Of a stretch of 64,000 nucleotides of DNA, positions 1 to 10,012 are shown piece after piece. How positions within the stretch are numbered: the first letter of the stretch is position 1; every line of letters starts with the position of its first letter. A model generated the notes under the pieces. It searched no databases. It was given only the letters and a program-made list of their open reading frames with translations, and was not told the origin of the DNA. The stretch comes from Azorinus chamasolen (Eukaryota; Mollusca; Bivalvia; Cardiida; Solecurtidae): contig OY755242.1 of NCBI GenBank assembly GCA_963576725.1, positions 26,161,858 through 26,225,857 on the forward strand, given 5' to 3'. The translations under genes and the position numbers were made by a program.

Positions 1-62
1 TGGTTTCACAAAGTGACTTTTACAGAGTCGTCAAAAGTCGTCAATATGAGGGAATGAGTTAA
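1..62. mobile_element. Family D MITE, right end only (cut by window edge)
   Basis: The first 62 bases match the right end of family D (TTTCA..GTGACTTTTACAGAG, then GAGGGAATGAGTTAA). The rest lies before the window. Confidence 0.55.
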
Positions 63-265
63 TATTAATGTAAGAAATAATGACTTCATAAATATATATC
101 AGCTGATTTTTTTATAATGGCAAATGCGCACACGCTTTTGTGGTATTGGAAAAAAAACTGTAGAGTCACATCCTTTTAATTTCATAAGCAAACAGAGCAC
201 ATCCTAATCAGGCGGTTCATATAGAAGGCGTCTAATCTGGGTCTACCGTAAAAAGGCTTTATATG
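62..265. mobile_element. Family F MITE, degenerate copy
   Basis: Matches family F from TAAGAAATAATGAC through GCAAACAGAGC and a decayed hairpin ending GTCTACCGT. Its usual CCCTTTACTCC start is missing, so it directly abuts the preceding family D end. Confidence 0.4.
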
Positions 266-485
266 ATATTGTTAAACTGGTGTAATAATGTTGTTCGGTT
301 GTTTGTTTTTACATAAAAGCATGGATATTCAAAAATAAAACAAAATCGAAGCAGACGACACATTTTGCAGACAAAAGTTGGCAGACAAAGTTAATTAAAA
401 AACATTTACTGAACATGTACATGTGGCAATTATAATGCATTAGCAATGAGATTTAGCAATAATCTAGAGGTCTGTAAACAACACG
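266..485. other. Intergenic DNA, nothing recognised
   Basis: AT-rich sequence with no supported reading frame, hairpin or repeat on either strand. Confidence 0.4.
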
Positions 486-848
486 TAGAACCTCTCTAAA
501 GCGACCATTCAATCAGAATACAGTAAAACACCTCAAAAACGGAATTCTAGTAGAGAAGAATTAAGATTCCATTAGGCAGGTGGCTGATTAACCCATTTGA
601 CTTTCACCCTGCATTAAGCTGCCACCAAGTCCTATATTTACACTAAATTAAACGTCCGATTTAGAGTGGGTTTACTTACTGTACTCGTCTTTAAAAGCAT
701 TTAGTTGTTTAAAGCAAAAGTAATGAGCGAACGTAATGTAGAAAACTCCAATGGGTCCAAGCTTTCTGTTTAACATTCGTCATGCGGGTTGCTCCCAACT
801 GTCTTTAAGACCTGATTTTGGTGGTCGATCTAGAGAGGTTCTGTTGTG
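486..848. mobile_element. TA-type (B-like) MITE interrupted by a family C copy
   Basis: Left end GTAGAACCTCTCTAAAGCG at 486 pairs with right end GATCTAGAGAGGTTCTG at about 829-845. The body between is split by a complete family C element (521-681), so it is the older of the two insertions. Confidence 0.5.
521..681. mobile_element. Family C MITE, loop-deleted, nested
   Basis: Begins CAGTAAAACACC and ends TTACTTACTG with TA on both sides (519-520 and 682-683). The inner stem GGCAGGTGGCTG..AGCTGCCACC is present but the palindrome centre has been lost. Confidence 0.65.
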
Positions 849-857
849 GTTTCTTAA

Positions 858-1097
858 CCCTTTACTCCATGAATATACATGTAAGAAATAATGGCATCAT
901 ACAAATCAATTAGATTTATTGTTATAATAGTGCATGAACGCAGAAATCTTTGACCATGGCAGAAACTGTAGAATCATATCAATATTTATCATAAGCAAAC
1001 AGAGCAGACCCTGATCAGACGGCTCCCACAGGAGCCGTCTGATCTGTGTCTACTCTGTTTGCAAAGGCATAGAAAATCGTATTTATGGAGTAAAGGG
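858..1097. mobile_element. Family F MITE, complete
   Basis: Flanked by TTAA at 854-857 and 1098-1101. Ends are CCCTTTACTCCATGAATA and TTTATGGAGTAAAGGG. The central hairpin has arms GCAAACAGAGCAGACC..GGCTCC and their complement. It is 240 bp and a good reference copy of the family. TTAA duplication and CCCTTT ends suggest a piggyBac-like origin. Confidence 0.8.
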
Positions 1098-1255
1098 TTA
1101 ACATGGTGACGGTCAGTTTTGTGACGTTCTATACACACAAGCCATTCAGGTTCTTATCGGGATCCAAACTGTTGACTTGCTGATTATCTTATTGAAAGAA
1201 AGTCGGCGTCGAAATCTAAATTAGAAAACATATTCTATATTAGACATATGTATAC

Positions 1256-1695
1256 AACAGAACCTGTCTTAACCCATTACCTCATAGGCTATTTTTAGAT
1301 TCAATCTCTTTAAATAAATCTACCGAAAAGGAGCATTAACTAGAGGAAAGGATATTTTTAGAATTTTGTAGTTTGAAACCATTGTGATAAATAGAGCATT
1401 TGCTCCTATAGGAGCAAATGCTCTATTTATCTCAATGGTTTCAACATGTGACTCTTGCAGAGGCGTCAAAAGTCGTTAATATGAGGGAATGGGTTAAGCG
1501 GTCATCAAAAATAGCTCTAATTCAGACTAATTGTGGATACAGTAAGGCAGGTGGTAGCTTAATGCAGGTTAAAAGTGATGCAGAAAGCTCCTATTGGAGC
1601 TTTCTGCATTACTTTTGACCTGCATTAATCAACCACCTGCTTTCAAGACTCATGTGTTCAATTAATGAATGGCCGCTTAAGACAGGTTCTACTGT
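1256..1695. mobile_element. TA-type (B-like) MITE carrying a nested family D copy
   Basis: Left end ACAGAACCTGTC at 1257-1268 mirrors the right end GACAGGTTCTACTGTA at 1681-1696. The inner stem is GGCAGGTGGTAGCTTAATGCAGG around GCTCCTATTGGAGC. A family D element sits at the TTAA of CCTGTCTTAAGCGG in the left arm; the untouched right arm still reads CCGCTTAAGACAGG. Confidence 0.75.
1273..1493. mobile_element. Family D MITE, complete, nested
   Basis: TTAA flanks at 1269-1272 and 1494-1497. Ends CCCATTACCTCATA and TATGAGGGAATGGG are inverted with one mismatch. The centre is a perfect hairpin, AAATAGAGCATTTGCTCC and its complement. Confidence 0.8.
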
Positions 1696-1812
1696 AATTA
1701 TTTGGTAGACTAACGGTATAGATTATCATGGACAACAAAAGAGCCTGTTCGATCTTCACATGCAGATTTACGGGAAACACAATTTATTTTTCAATTACTG
1801 TTGAATACTTAA

Positions 1813-2020
1813 CCTTTAGCACGTTAGGGACGAGTTTATGATACGTTTGCGAACAGTTTGGATCCAGATGAGAAGCCGAGTTAAATTACTCGACGTCCCA
1901 TCGGAATCCAAACTGTTCGATACTCTGTCTATAGGTCGAACATTAAACAGAAAGCAGATATTCATTTATTGTAAAAAAGAAGAAGCTAACTCAATTTGCA
2001 GATAAAAACTTGCTAAAAAT
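1813..2020. mobile_element. Family G variant MITE, diverged
   Basis: Starts after TTAA (1809-1812) with CCTTTAGCACGTTAGG and contains ACAGTTTGGATCCAGATGAGA paired with ATCCAAACTGTTCG. The right end has decayed. Confidence 0.5.
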
Positions 2021-2034
2021 TAATGTTGAATGCT

Positions 2035-2242
2035 TAACTCTTAACGTGCTGAAAATGATGTCTGCACACATTCTGATCTGTGATATTTCCTACTTACCTC
2101 AGACGGCTGTTTAAGCTTTTAGAAACTGTTGACGACCGTGTGTCAAAAAGCTTGGATCCTGATGAGACGCCGAGTTACTAGGTGTTAATCTGGACCCAAG
2201 CTGTTTGCAAATACTAGTAAGTCGCGATTGGCTTGGTAAGGG
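2035..2242. mobile_element. Family G variant MITE, strongly decayed
   Basis: Contains AAGCTTGGATCCTGATGAGACGCCGAG and the opposite arm GACCCAAGCTGTTTGC. The start near TTAACGTGCTG resembles other G variants. Confidence 0.4.
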
Positions 2243-2246
2243 TTGA

Positions 2247-2437
2247 CCCTTTCACTACCAATGGCGGATCTGTGATTTCCTGCGCATGCTGTTTAGATCC
2301 AGATGAGACGTCGATGCACTCGGCAGTTCATCAGGATCCAAACTGTTTCATGATGTGATTATAGTTCATGATAGAAAATGGAATAAACTAGAAAAAAAGA
2401 AACTTGCAGTAGACGACATTACGTAACAGCGAAAGGG
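2247..2437. mobile_element. Family G MITE
   Basis: Starts CCCTTTCACTACCAATGG after TTGA (2243-2246) and ends GCAGTAGACGAC..CAGCGAAAGGG before TTAA (2438-2441). The central hairpin is worn. Confidence 0.65.
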
Positions 2438-2441
2438 TTAA

Positions 2442-2817
2442 TGTGGATTTCATCGGAGATTTATCTAATTCGGGAATGGCTAAACGAGGGAATTGAATCA
2501 TGAATACAAATCGAATATTACGTTAGTAGCCTAAGTAATTTCGACTATTGGAAAGGTCGTCTGCCGGAAACATCTCGTCTGTACAGGGTACAATAAACAC
2601 TCATTAAACCGGGGGAAAATCTAACCGAACCAGGCAGTTGCAAATAGCCTGGACCAAGGGCAGACACTGGGTTGCTTGGTATCTGATCAGGATTCAATCT
2701 GTTTCATGCTCAATCCTATCTTAAAACTTGTCTTAACCTTTCACACCTCGTCGTGAGAAACTTCAGACTATACAATTTCTAAAAATAAAGTTTTCTTCTC
2801 TTAAGTTCTTGTATTAA
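2442..2817. other. Intergenic DNA with traces of a decayed hairpin
   Basis: Only a weak G-like remnant (GCAGACACTGGG..ATCAGGATTCAATCTGTTT near 2660-2705) is visible. No supported gene. Confidence 0.35.
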
Positions 2818-2821
2818 TTAA

Positions 2822-3016
2822 CCATTCATTTGCTATTCACGTCAATATACCTACCTGTAAATAGTGAAGACCCGGATGAGACAGCTCCTGCGCTATTTAC
2901 AAGTTGATTGTGCAACCAGTGCACTCCACAGCAGTGATTGCACAGCGAAATACTTGTACACAACAGGGCATGGATAAAGAAGGAGAACTGTATTTTAAAA
3001 TTCAGAAAGAGAAGGG
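2822..3016. mobile_element. Family H MITE, right hairpin arm deleted
   Basis: TTAA flanks at 2818-2821 and 3017-3020. Same body as the copies at 4448 and 41730 (CTATTCACGTCAATATACC.., GCAGTGATTGCACAGCGAAA), but most of one hairpin arm is missing after AGCTCCTGC. Confidence 0.7.
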
Positions 3017-3044
3017 TTAAAAGCGACTAGAGTGATAATCAGAG

Positions 3045-3240
3045 TGTTGGATCCCGGCAACAAGATGAGACACACGGTGTCTCATCTGGATCCAAATTGT
3101 GCAGCGATAATCACAGCGCACTTAATCAGACTTTAACCGTTTATATGAAAGAGGTGCATTTCTACGCCTTTGCAGCCGTCTGATCCGGGTCTGTTCCGTT
3201 TGCTTATGAAACATATAGGTCTGATTCTACTATTTCTAAA
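3045..3240. mobile_element. Two small MITE remnants (G hairpin, then F arm)
   Basis: 3045-3099 is a short hairpin, TTGGATCC..GATGAGACAC and its complement. From 3132 comes an F/E fragment in which the left end runs straight into the second arm CCGTCTGATCCGGGTCTG..GTTTGC. Confidence 0.45.
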
Positions 3241-3282
3241 ATGTAGACATTCAAACTACATCTTGCCATGTACTGTCAGACA

Positions 3283-3818
3283 CAGTCAAACCTCTCTATA
3301 CAGCTAGATACTGGAGTAAGGTGGTAATTTTGCCTTGCGCGATTGTAGAATCGCGCAGTGCAATTCTAGAATGATCCGCCATTCTTGGAATTCCTAAAAT
3401 ACGCAGGTCAATTCTAGAATTTTCCGTATTTCAATAATGCGCAGAACACATATATACCATTATACAATTCAGCTACTAGATATTCATATCATTTCTTAAA
3501 TGGATATTCATCAGATGGAGGGTTAAGACATGAACAGTTTCTGTAACTTTTTACACTTAATTTGTACTCATTCTTTATTTGTTAAGCTATCATCGACCGA
3601 AGGAAAGAAATCAGTGCTAAAATATATATTCATAGATCTTTTTATTTGCATAATAGTTTCATAATTTGACCACATACAACAGAACATATCAAATCCATGA
3701 ATAGATTAATACGATTATACAGCTGAACCTCTCTAAAGCGACCTAAATAAATACGAGGGATTTCAAAAAGCATGTTGTTATTTACCTAGTACATGTATAT
3801 ATGTTCTAAGTGGTCTTT
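3283..3818. other. Intergenic DNA with decayed TA-type ends
   Basis: AACCTCTCTATACAG at 3286 and GAACCTCTCTAAAGCGACC at 3725 are remnants of TA-type ends. A short perfect hairpin TGCGCGATT..AATCGCGCA lies at about 3335-3358. Nothing coding. Confidence 0.35.
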
Positions 3819-3985
3819 AACCCCTTACGGACAGAGACGTGTGTTTACGTATGTGAACGGAGTAGACCCCGACCAAACAGCTGCTGTAAAAGTTGTGTGA
3901 TCAGGGTCTGAATTGTTCGCTTTCAAGTGCAATAAAACAGATTTTATTCTACATTTTCTGCTATGATCATAACATCATTTAGAGC
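3819..3985. mobile_element. Family F/E MITE, left half
   Basis: Begins AACCCCTTACGGACAG and contains GAACGGAGTAGACCCCGACC paired with GATCAGGGTCTGAATTGTTCGC. The right half is not recognisable. Confidence 0.5.
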
Positions 3986-4189
3986 GCTCTATTCATAGTT
4001 CAATCATAAGAATCCAGCAAACTAGTATCTATACAGTCATTACTTCTAACATGAATATTTATCAGATAAATGGTCCTGCAGTATTTTGTCCGTATGGTTA
4101 TCACAATTAAATACATGTATGCTCTCCCTCTGGTTATTGTAATATGGCTGTATATTGAAAATATAAAACAAACAACACGATTTGTCAAT

Positions 4190-4255
4190 CAGTATGCAGT
4201 TCCTATAGGAGCTGTTTGATCTGGGTCTGCTCTGTTTGCGTATGCTATAATAAGA
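4190..4255. mobile_element. F/E hairpin arm joined at palindrome centre
   Basis: GTTCCTATAGGAGC is followed by the normal second arm (TGATCTGGGTCTGCTCTGTTTGC), but the first arm is absent, so the break lies at the centre. Confidence 0.5.
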
Positions 4256-4447
4256 CATTACTCTAAAGTTGCTGCAATAGCTAAAATGTAATTGCTTATA
4301 ATTATAGATCTACAAGTAATTAATATTGATGGTGCCAATTATTTTAGCCTGGATATACACGTATATAGATTATACATTTACAACATCAAATCAGACGGTT
4401 ATACACATGTAAACCAATATAACAGTGAATCCAAATAATTGCGTTAA

Positions 4448-4688
4448 CTTTCGCTTGCTATTCACGTCAATATACCTACCTGTAAATAGTGCAGACCCAG
4501 ATGAGACAGCTCCTGCAGGAGCAGTCTCATCAGGGTCTGCACTATTTACAAGTTGATTGTGCAACCAGTGCACCCCGCAGCAGTGATTGCACAGCGAAAT
4601 ACATGTACACAGTGAAGATATATGTAATTATACAATAGGGCATGGGTAAAGAAGGAGAAATGTATTTTAAAAATCAGCAAGAGAAGGG
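4448..4688. mobile_element. Family H MITE, complete
   Basis: TTAA at 4444-4447, TTAT at 4689-4692. Contains a near-perfect hairpin: GTAAATAGTGCAGACCC..ACAGCTCC, centre TGCA, then the complement. The long right flank (GATTGCACAGCGAAATAC.., GGGCATGGGTAAAG) has no counterpart on the left. Confidence 0.75.
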
Positions 4689-4699
4689 TTATAATACAG

Positions 4700-5336
4700 T
4701 GCACTTGAGTGTATAACGTATCTACAAGTTAACGGACGAACCTCTACTTGAGAAATGTTGCATATTTTGCAATCGGTGTAGATCAGGACAATGGACCATG
4801 TCAGCAACACGATGTCTGACCAGAGGCTGTGGCTATACTACAAATGACGTTATATGTGTTAGAGGAATATATAAGATACGTTCATGTGACCTATTATAAC
4901 AATATCTCCTTTATTTCTCCACGCAATCCTTTCTTATGACCAGTCTTCAGAATCGTCTCTTCGAGAGGAATATTTAATGTGCGTAAATTGAATTTAAATT
5001 TAATTTTAAGAGTACCTCCCTTATTTCTCTAACAACCTTATCATGTGTTGTGACCAGTCTTTGAAACCGAAACGATTCTAAAATGTGGTCACAATATATA
5101 AAGTTTTGTGGAGAGATGATAATTTTAGTATTTGGAAAACAAACGCCCATTATATTTGGCCGCGGCCTGTATATAGTACAGCAACTGATCAATGACGTAT
5201 GATAACACACCGATAACTGGTAATATTACCTGGTAATATTATGAAAACAAAATAACTTCACACGCATTGTGTACATGACATGGTGAAGGTGTACAATAAA
5301 TCATGGCAGATAATCACTTGCATCGGAAACTACATG
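4700..5336. other. Intergenic DNA with an unclassified dispersed repeat
   Basis: About 5020-5170 (TTATTTCTCTAACAACC, GTGACCAGTC, GATAATTTTAGTATTTGGAAAA) resembles 56965-57120 and, more weakly, 4905-4965. Its class is unknown. Small reading frames here have no family features. Confidence 0.35.
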
Positions 5337-5338
5337 TA

Positions 5339-5543
5339 CAGTGAAACCTCTCTATAACGGCCATTAAAATGTGTTAATTAGTTGGTATATTAGGACACGT
5401 GGATGCTTAAAGCAAGGTGAAAGTAAAACAGAACGCTCCTATAGGAGCGTTTTGTTTAACTTTCACATTGCTTTAAGCAACAACCTGTCTTTAACACAAA
5501 ATACTTGATGTAATTTAATGGCCGTTATAGAGAGGTTTTACTG
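5339..5543. mobile_element. Family A MITE, complete
   Basis: TA on both sides. Ends CAGTGAAACCTCTCTATAAC and GTTATAGAGAGGTTTTACTG; TIR about 25 bp. Between TIR and stem the flanks are unlike each other; the inner stem (GCTTAAAGCAAGGTGAAAG..GAACGCTCC) pairs across TATA. Ends are typical of pogo/Tigger-derived elements. Confidence 0.85.
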
Positions 5544-5739
5544 TATACAAAAGGATACAATTATGGGTAAACCGTGATGCTACATTCGTTAAAATTCAAT
5601 TAACTGTGTACCAAATAAGTTCCGTCAACAAACGTTTGCATCAGTTTAAATTTCAGAGTGGACTTTCATTCATTTCCTTTTACATCGAGTTTTTAAATGT
5701 TTGGCTCCTAATGAGTATTTTGTCCATTAGGAATCGGGT

Positions 5740-5907
5740 TAAATGGAGGATGTACGCATATGGCATACGTCAATATAACTCGAGTAACTCGGCGTCTGAT
5801 CAGGATCCAAACTGTTTGTTACTGTTACTATGTTTTTGAAACAAAGATGAAAACAAATCATAATAATGAAATTTTGTAGCAGACGACAGAGTTTGGCAGC
5901 GAAAGGG
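5740..5907. mobile_element. Family G MITE, right half
   Basis: The right arm is intact from GAGTAACTCGGCGTCTGATCAGG to GGCAGCGAAAGGG, before TTAA at 5908-5911. The left arm is replaced by unrelated sequence. Confidence 0.6.
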
Positions 5908-5911
5908 TTAA

Positions 5912-6085
5912 TGGATGCCGAAAGTAATACTGAAAGCTCCTACAGACATATATTGAGCTGTGATCTTGAGAAGTTGTCCAGATTAGTAACAGAATGACTC
6001 GAACTTCTGTTATCTCGTTTATCTGCTCCATTGAAGTTCGATACATGTATATTGAAGTTTTAACTTTACATGTTGACATCAACGA
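5912..6085. mobile_element. Family J-like MITE, right part
   Basis: ATGCCGAAAGTAATACTGAAAGCTCC is a TA-type inner arm, followed by ACTCGAACTTCTGTTATCTCG..TTGAAGTTCGATA, the J-type end sequence also seen at 29340-29390. Confidence 0.5.
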
Positions 6086-6319
6086 CAAAATGTGCACTTA
6101 ACTTGTAACAGTACAATGTATTTCGAAACATTTTAGACAACAAGATAGAAACGTTTGGTATGAAATTGTTTCAACTGTTCTCAGCTACAAGATATACATT
6201 TTTAAAATACAAATTTAGCGTCATTATAGTATAGACGCCACACCTAGATGAAACGTAAAAGTTGCCCTATTTAACGTTCCTTAAAAGTGTACACATCTTT
6301 TGGTAGCAGTATATATTTA

Positions 6320-6405
6320 AAAGCACGAACAGAACCCAACCCTAATCAGACAGCTTCTATCGAGACTACCTTGACTAGGTCTTGTCTGTTTGCAAACACG
6401 TATTT
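6320..6405. mobile_element. F/E hairpin remnant
   Basis: CACGAACAGAACCCAACCCTAATCAGACAGC pairs loosely with the arm ending CTTGTCTGTTTGCAAACACG. Confidence 0.4.
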
Positions 6406-6604
6406 AGACAAGACTTATCAAATAACGAATTAACTGCTTTCCAGTCTCAGCGAATGTAATTAACAAAAAGAAGAAAGAATTGCCAGTGAAGTTTACAAGC
6501 CTTTACCTATAAACTAATTATTCGATACAGTTGAGCTACATTACAAATGTTATATCTATCGTATAAATGCCACAGCTGATTTTCTTTTCATTGCCGAACA
6601 AAAC

Positions 6605-7064
6605 TGTATTGGGCTTCGCCCCCCCCCCCCCTGGACCCCTACTAGGGCTTTGCCCTGGACCTAGCTACAGGGGCCCTGGCGGATACTACTACTACTAGTA
6701 GTAGTAGTAATAGTAGTAGTAATCGTCGTATAATTATTATTGTTGTTGTTGTTATTATTATTTATTATTATTATGATTATTATTAGATCTATTACTATTA
6801 TTATTATTAGTAGTAGTAGTAGTAGAATATGCCATGTAATTTTAGCACGTTACTTTGATGCAAGCACATAATACTCGACATGCTCGAGGATGCTTGTCTT
6901 AGTATTCAAAATCACTAAAATCCAGGAACTTCAGGGGGCGAAGCCTCCCCCCCCCCCCATGGACCCCCTACCACTGGACCCCCTACCAGGGCTTTGCCCT
7001 GGACTCCCAGCATATATTTAAGTTTTACGCCCCCTCTAACAACAAATCCTGGATCCGCCCCTGG
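6605..7064. mobile_element. GC-rich transposon arms around TAG/TTA microsatellites
   Basis: GGGCTTCGCCCCC..AGGGCTTTGCCCTGGACC at 6610-6682 and GGGGGCGAAGCC..AGGGCTTTGCCCTGGACTCC at 6932-7008 belong to one repeat family. The right end reads AATCCTGGATCCGCCCCTG, an end I associate with hAT-like elements. Between lie imperfect TAG and TTA tracts (6683-6835). Confidence 0.45.
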
Positions 7065-7141
7065 TATATATGTTTTCTCTCTGTTTGAGGGCCTCATGGA
7101 AGATTGGTCATAACCAAATGAGTACTCTCGTTAAATAAAGT

Positions 7142-7142
7142 C

Positions 7143-7176
<34 letters not shown>
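7142..7176 (+). repeat. TTA microsatellite
   Basis: About eleven uninterrupted TTA units. Confidence 0.9.
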
Positions 7177-7177
<1 letters not shown>

Positions 7178-7189
7178 CACCTTCTTGCA

Positions 7190-7507
7190 GATTCTAATAA
7201 TTTTACACAATAATGATTTGAATAATCCACGGGTACACCACATTCTAAATGGTGTTGGCTATCACCAGTGACAAAATCGTGGTGATTTTTTAATTGTTTT
7301 TTCTTTCAACCATTTCCCTTTCCATAAATGTGATCAAATTATGAATACATAATAGAATTACAAAACTGTTTATGTGATTCGGTTACATTGTTGTATATTC
7401 TAAACATATCTTGTCTCTGTTTGTTTGTGTATATATGATGTATGCAACGAGAAACATTACATGTTTAAGTTACAATAAAACTTTTTGAATCTTGAATCTT
7501 TGAATCT
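7190..7507 (+). mobile_element. Probable 3' end of a LINE
   Basis: AT-rich non-coding stretch ending AATAAAACTTTTTGAATC followed by short repeats of TTGAATC. Tails of this kind close many non-LTR retrotransposons. No coding part remains. Confidence 0.45.
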
Positions 7508-7511
7508 TTAA

Positions 7512-7737
7512 CATTTAGTCAAGATTTCTTCACCTCGTGGATATTCATAGACGGAATCAATAAAATGGAACACGGAAACGAGAATGCGTTCACTGATGTT
7601 GAATGTGCACAATCAGATCTATAAATTCCCATAATCAAACCGATTAGACCCTGATAAGACGGCTCCTATAGGAGCCGTCCGATCTGGGTCTATTCTGTTT
7701 TCAAATGCGTGAAATGACCTTTATATGAAGGGAAGGG
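7512..7737. mobile_element. Family E MITE
   Basis: Contains GATATTCATAGACGG.., CAGATCTATAAATTCCC and a nearly intact hairpin around GGCTCCTATAGGAGCC, ending TTTATATGAAGGGAAGGG before TTAA (7738-7741). A TTAA at 7508-7511 may be the left flank, placing it at the tail of the LINE fragment. Confidence 0.6.
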
Positions 7738-7824
7738 TTAAATAGACGAACAGATAAAAATGCACTTAGATAATCGACATACGACTTGTTTCAGTACATA
7801 TATACTACCCCCTAATGTCGTGAA

Positions 7825-8029
7825 CCCCTTACTCGAGAGACGACTTTGCAAACAGAGTAGACCCTGATCAGACGGCTCTTATAGGAGCCATCTGATCTGA
7901 GTCAGTTCTTTTTGTTAATGGAATTATACATATCTTATTGAAGTTGTTACTAGGGTCTTAACTGCCATTTTAAATTTTAAGCCAATCAATATTCATAAAG
8001 GCTTTATTTGTTACATGAATATGTATGGA
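7825..8029. mobile_element. Family F MITE
   Basis: Starts CCCCTTACTCGAGAGACG and has the GCAAACAGAGTAGACC hairpin around GGCTCTTATAGGAGCC, then the F flank (ATTCATAAAGGC.., TTACATGAATA). It ends at TTAA 8030-8033, which is also the start of the next element. Confidence 0.6.
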
Positions 8030-8033
8030 TTAA

Positions 8034-8210
8034 CCTTTAGCCTGCTGCGGGTGGATGCGTGATGCCTTATGCAAACAGTTTGGATCCAGATGAGACGCCG
8101 AGTAATGCATCCTGATTGCATTTTGGTAGACTAATTGTTCATAGCTTGAATTTTGAAAAAAGTTATAGGTGAAAATTTCTGCAAAAATAACTTGCTCAGC
8201 ATTCTAAAGG
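8034..8210. mobile_element. Family G variant MITE
   Basis: Between TTAA 8030-8033 and TTAA 8211-8214. Starts CCTTTAGCCTGCTGCGG, contains AACAGTTTGGATCCAGATG, ends CTTGCTCAGCATTCTAAAGG. The second hairpin arm is lost. Confidence 0.6.
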
Positions 8211-8344
8211 TTAAACATAGTTGAGGCGAATTCGTAGAGACCATTACAAAAAACAACTCAGAATTTGCCAGTACTAGGTAGAATATAGATCTAGATCGTA
8301 CTTCGAAAACTCAAGCAGGGTTTAAGAATAACCCTGTAGAATTA

Positions 8345-9046
8345 TCAATAAAACCCACTTGGAATGTTCATTTGTTCCTCTATTAATAATTGTCTCATTT
8401 TCGCCTGAGTAAGTACTTTCCCGAGTTTTAGACTGGAAACGTCCCGTGATCGCACGTGACCAGGTACGTGCATCTCTTTGTCCAGGTTTCTATATGATGG
8501 CAAGAAGAAGTCTTTATTTGAGAGTTTCCGGGAATCTTGTGGTTTCCAGACGTCTTCTTGAATTGTCTGCCAGTGCCATTTCTTATCACGTGGTGATTTG
8601 TCGGAGTGAAATATTGACGGCAGATCTATATTACTCCCAACAGAATATTTTTTCACTTCTGAAACATCCACCGGCGGTTTCGGTTCTTCCTTTTTAACAT
8701 CGCTTTCACTCCGCCTCCGTTTCAGTGAATACACATCGTTAATTTGATACCCTTTCAACTTAAGGTAAGCTTTGTGGTTATTCACGAACGAACAATTTTT
8801 GTTTCTTCTCGGGGTAAGAGGGTAATTGTCGAATGGAAGTCTCGGAAGTGATACATTCAGCCTCCGCTCTTTCGATGACGTCATATCAGGCTGCTTTTCA
8901 GCTTGTGCACGTGCTTTGGCCGTCCTCATTTTTCGACGCGAGTTCGAAGCACAGAATTTTATTCCGGGCGGGAAGCACTCACGAAGTTGACAGCGATTTG
9001 AATTGTCCGAAGGCAGGAGAAATGCCCCACTGTACAATGTCAGCAT
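8345..9046 (-). CDS. Uncharacterised basic protein, single open exon (233 aa)
   Basis: I do not recognise this protein. The frame runs 233 codons from ATG to TGA without a stop, is free of MITEs, and has higher GC than its surroundings, which together argue for a real gene or a large exon. It is rich in Lys, Arg, Ser and Pro, has no obvious signal peptide or membrane segment, and carries a basic cluster KRRR at residues 109-112 that could be a nuclear signal. Residues 60-70 (ERRLNVSLPRL) and 150-200 (repeated Trp and Tyr among charged residues, e.g. KKWHWQTIQEDVWKP) look like short conserved motifs rather than a globular catalytic fold. Met40 or Met55 are alternative starts; the first 35 residues are less convincing. 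It could be the last exon of a longer gene, because acceptor-like sequence upstream cannot be excluded. Confidence 0.5.
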   Translation of the reverse strand: MLTLYSGAFLLPSDNSNRCQLRECFPPGIKFCASNSRRKMRTAKARAQAEKQPDMTSSKERRLNVSLPRLPFDNYPLTPRRNKNCSFVNNHKAYLKLKGYQINDVYSLKRRRSESDVKKEEPKPPVDVSEVKKYSVGSNIDLPSIFHSDKSPRDKKWHWQTIQEDVWKPQDSRKLSNKDFFLPSYRNLDKEMHVPGHVRSRDVSSLKLGKVLTQAKMRQLLIEEQMNIPSGFY

Positions 9047-9520
9047 AATGTATATGTACCGCGATATCCACCCGAACCCCGAGGGTTGAAAATGTCAATT
9101 TGTTGGCCCATTAAATACGTATAAATAAATCTGGGTGTTTTAGCATCCACGTAAATTGGAAGAATCCATTAGGCATTTTCTTTGACCACACAGACAACTA
9201 ATCCAGTTTGCTTTGTTATCAAACCAAAGGTACACGGCCAGCCGCTATAGCCTAAGTTTAATTGCATTTGTCCACCAAGGTTTAAATCTCACCTCTTCCT
9301 ATACGAATGTATTCCTGTTGAGTTCACTATAATACTTTGATACCCGGTCCTTCAATTTATATGAATTCTGCCTACGTATTATTCTAAATATCGGATATCC
9401 GCAAACAAAGTTTTATTGAAATTTATCCAATTCTTCTGGCCTTGTCACATTTAGTCCGTTAAAAGGACCTGTATGAATGGTTGCAATAACAAATGAGTTT
9501 TGTCAATAATTGATGATGTT
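9047..9520. other. Upstream flank of the 233-aa frame; no repeat recognised
   Basis: No MITE, microsatellite or further exon is evident. This would hold the promoter if the frame at 8345-9046 is a single-exon gene. Confidence 0.35.
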
Positions 9521-9727
9521 AGAGTGAAACCTCGCTAATCTGAACGATTAGTGAAGAATAAATGAGAACAGTTTTAGGCAGGTGGCGGCTTAATGCAGGG
9601 TGAAAGTCACACAGAAAGCTCCCAGTGGAGCTTTCTTTGTGACTTTCACCCTGCATTAAGCTGTCACCTGTCTTAAAGACCGATGATGATATGCATTTGA
9701 GTGATCATATTGGCAAAGGTTTTACTG
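9521..9727. mobile_element. Family C-like MITE
   Basis: Left end AGAGTGAAACCTCGCTAATC, right end GGCAAAGGTTTTACTG. Long inner stem GGCAGGTGGCGGCTTAATGCAGG..GAAAGCTCC and its complement. Confidence 0.65.
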
Positions 9728-10012
9728 TCTATACATATTCGGGTCTATACGAATAGGACATAGTCCGCCGAACGCTCGCGAATGAATGCAAATAGATGGT
9801 TCAATGTTATGAGTGCAAGTACAATTGTGATAAAGCGAGGCCCTGATACAGGCACTGCTCCAGGAGGAAAGATTGTCATAGTGTTGACCCAAATTCTTCC
9901 CTTTCAAGGTCTACACTGTTCGACGGTCATAAATTGCACGTTTTAGTGCATTAGAGGGACAATCTGGGTCCACAATGTTCAACCATTCCATTATTAGGGG
10001 CAGTATGTTTAA

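Noticed and set aside
8446..9048. Plus-strand frames opposite the 233-aa frame
   Set aside because: Shorter shadows of the longer minus-strand frame.
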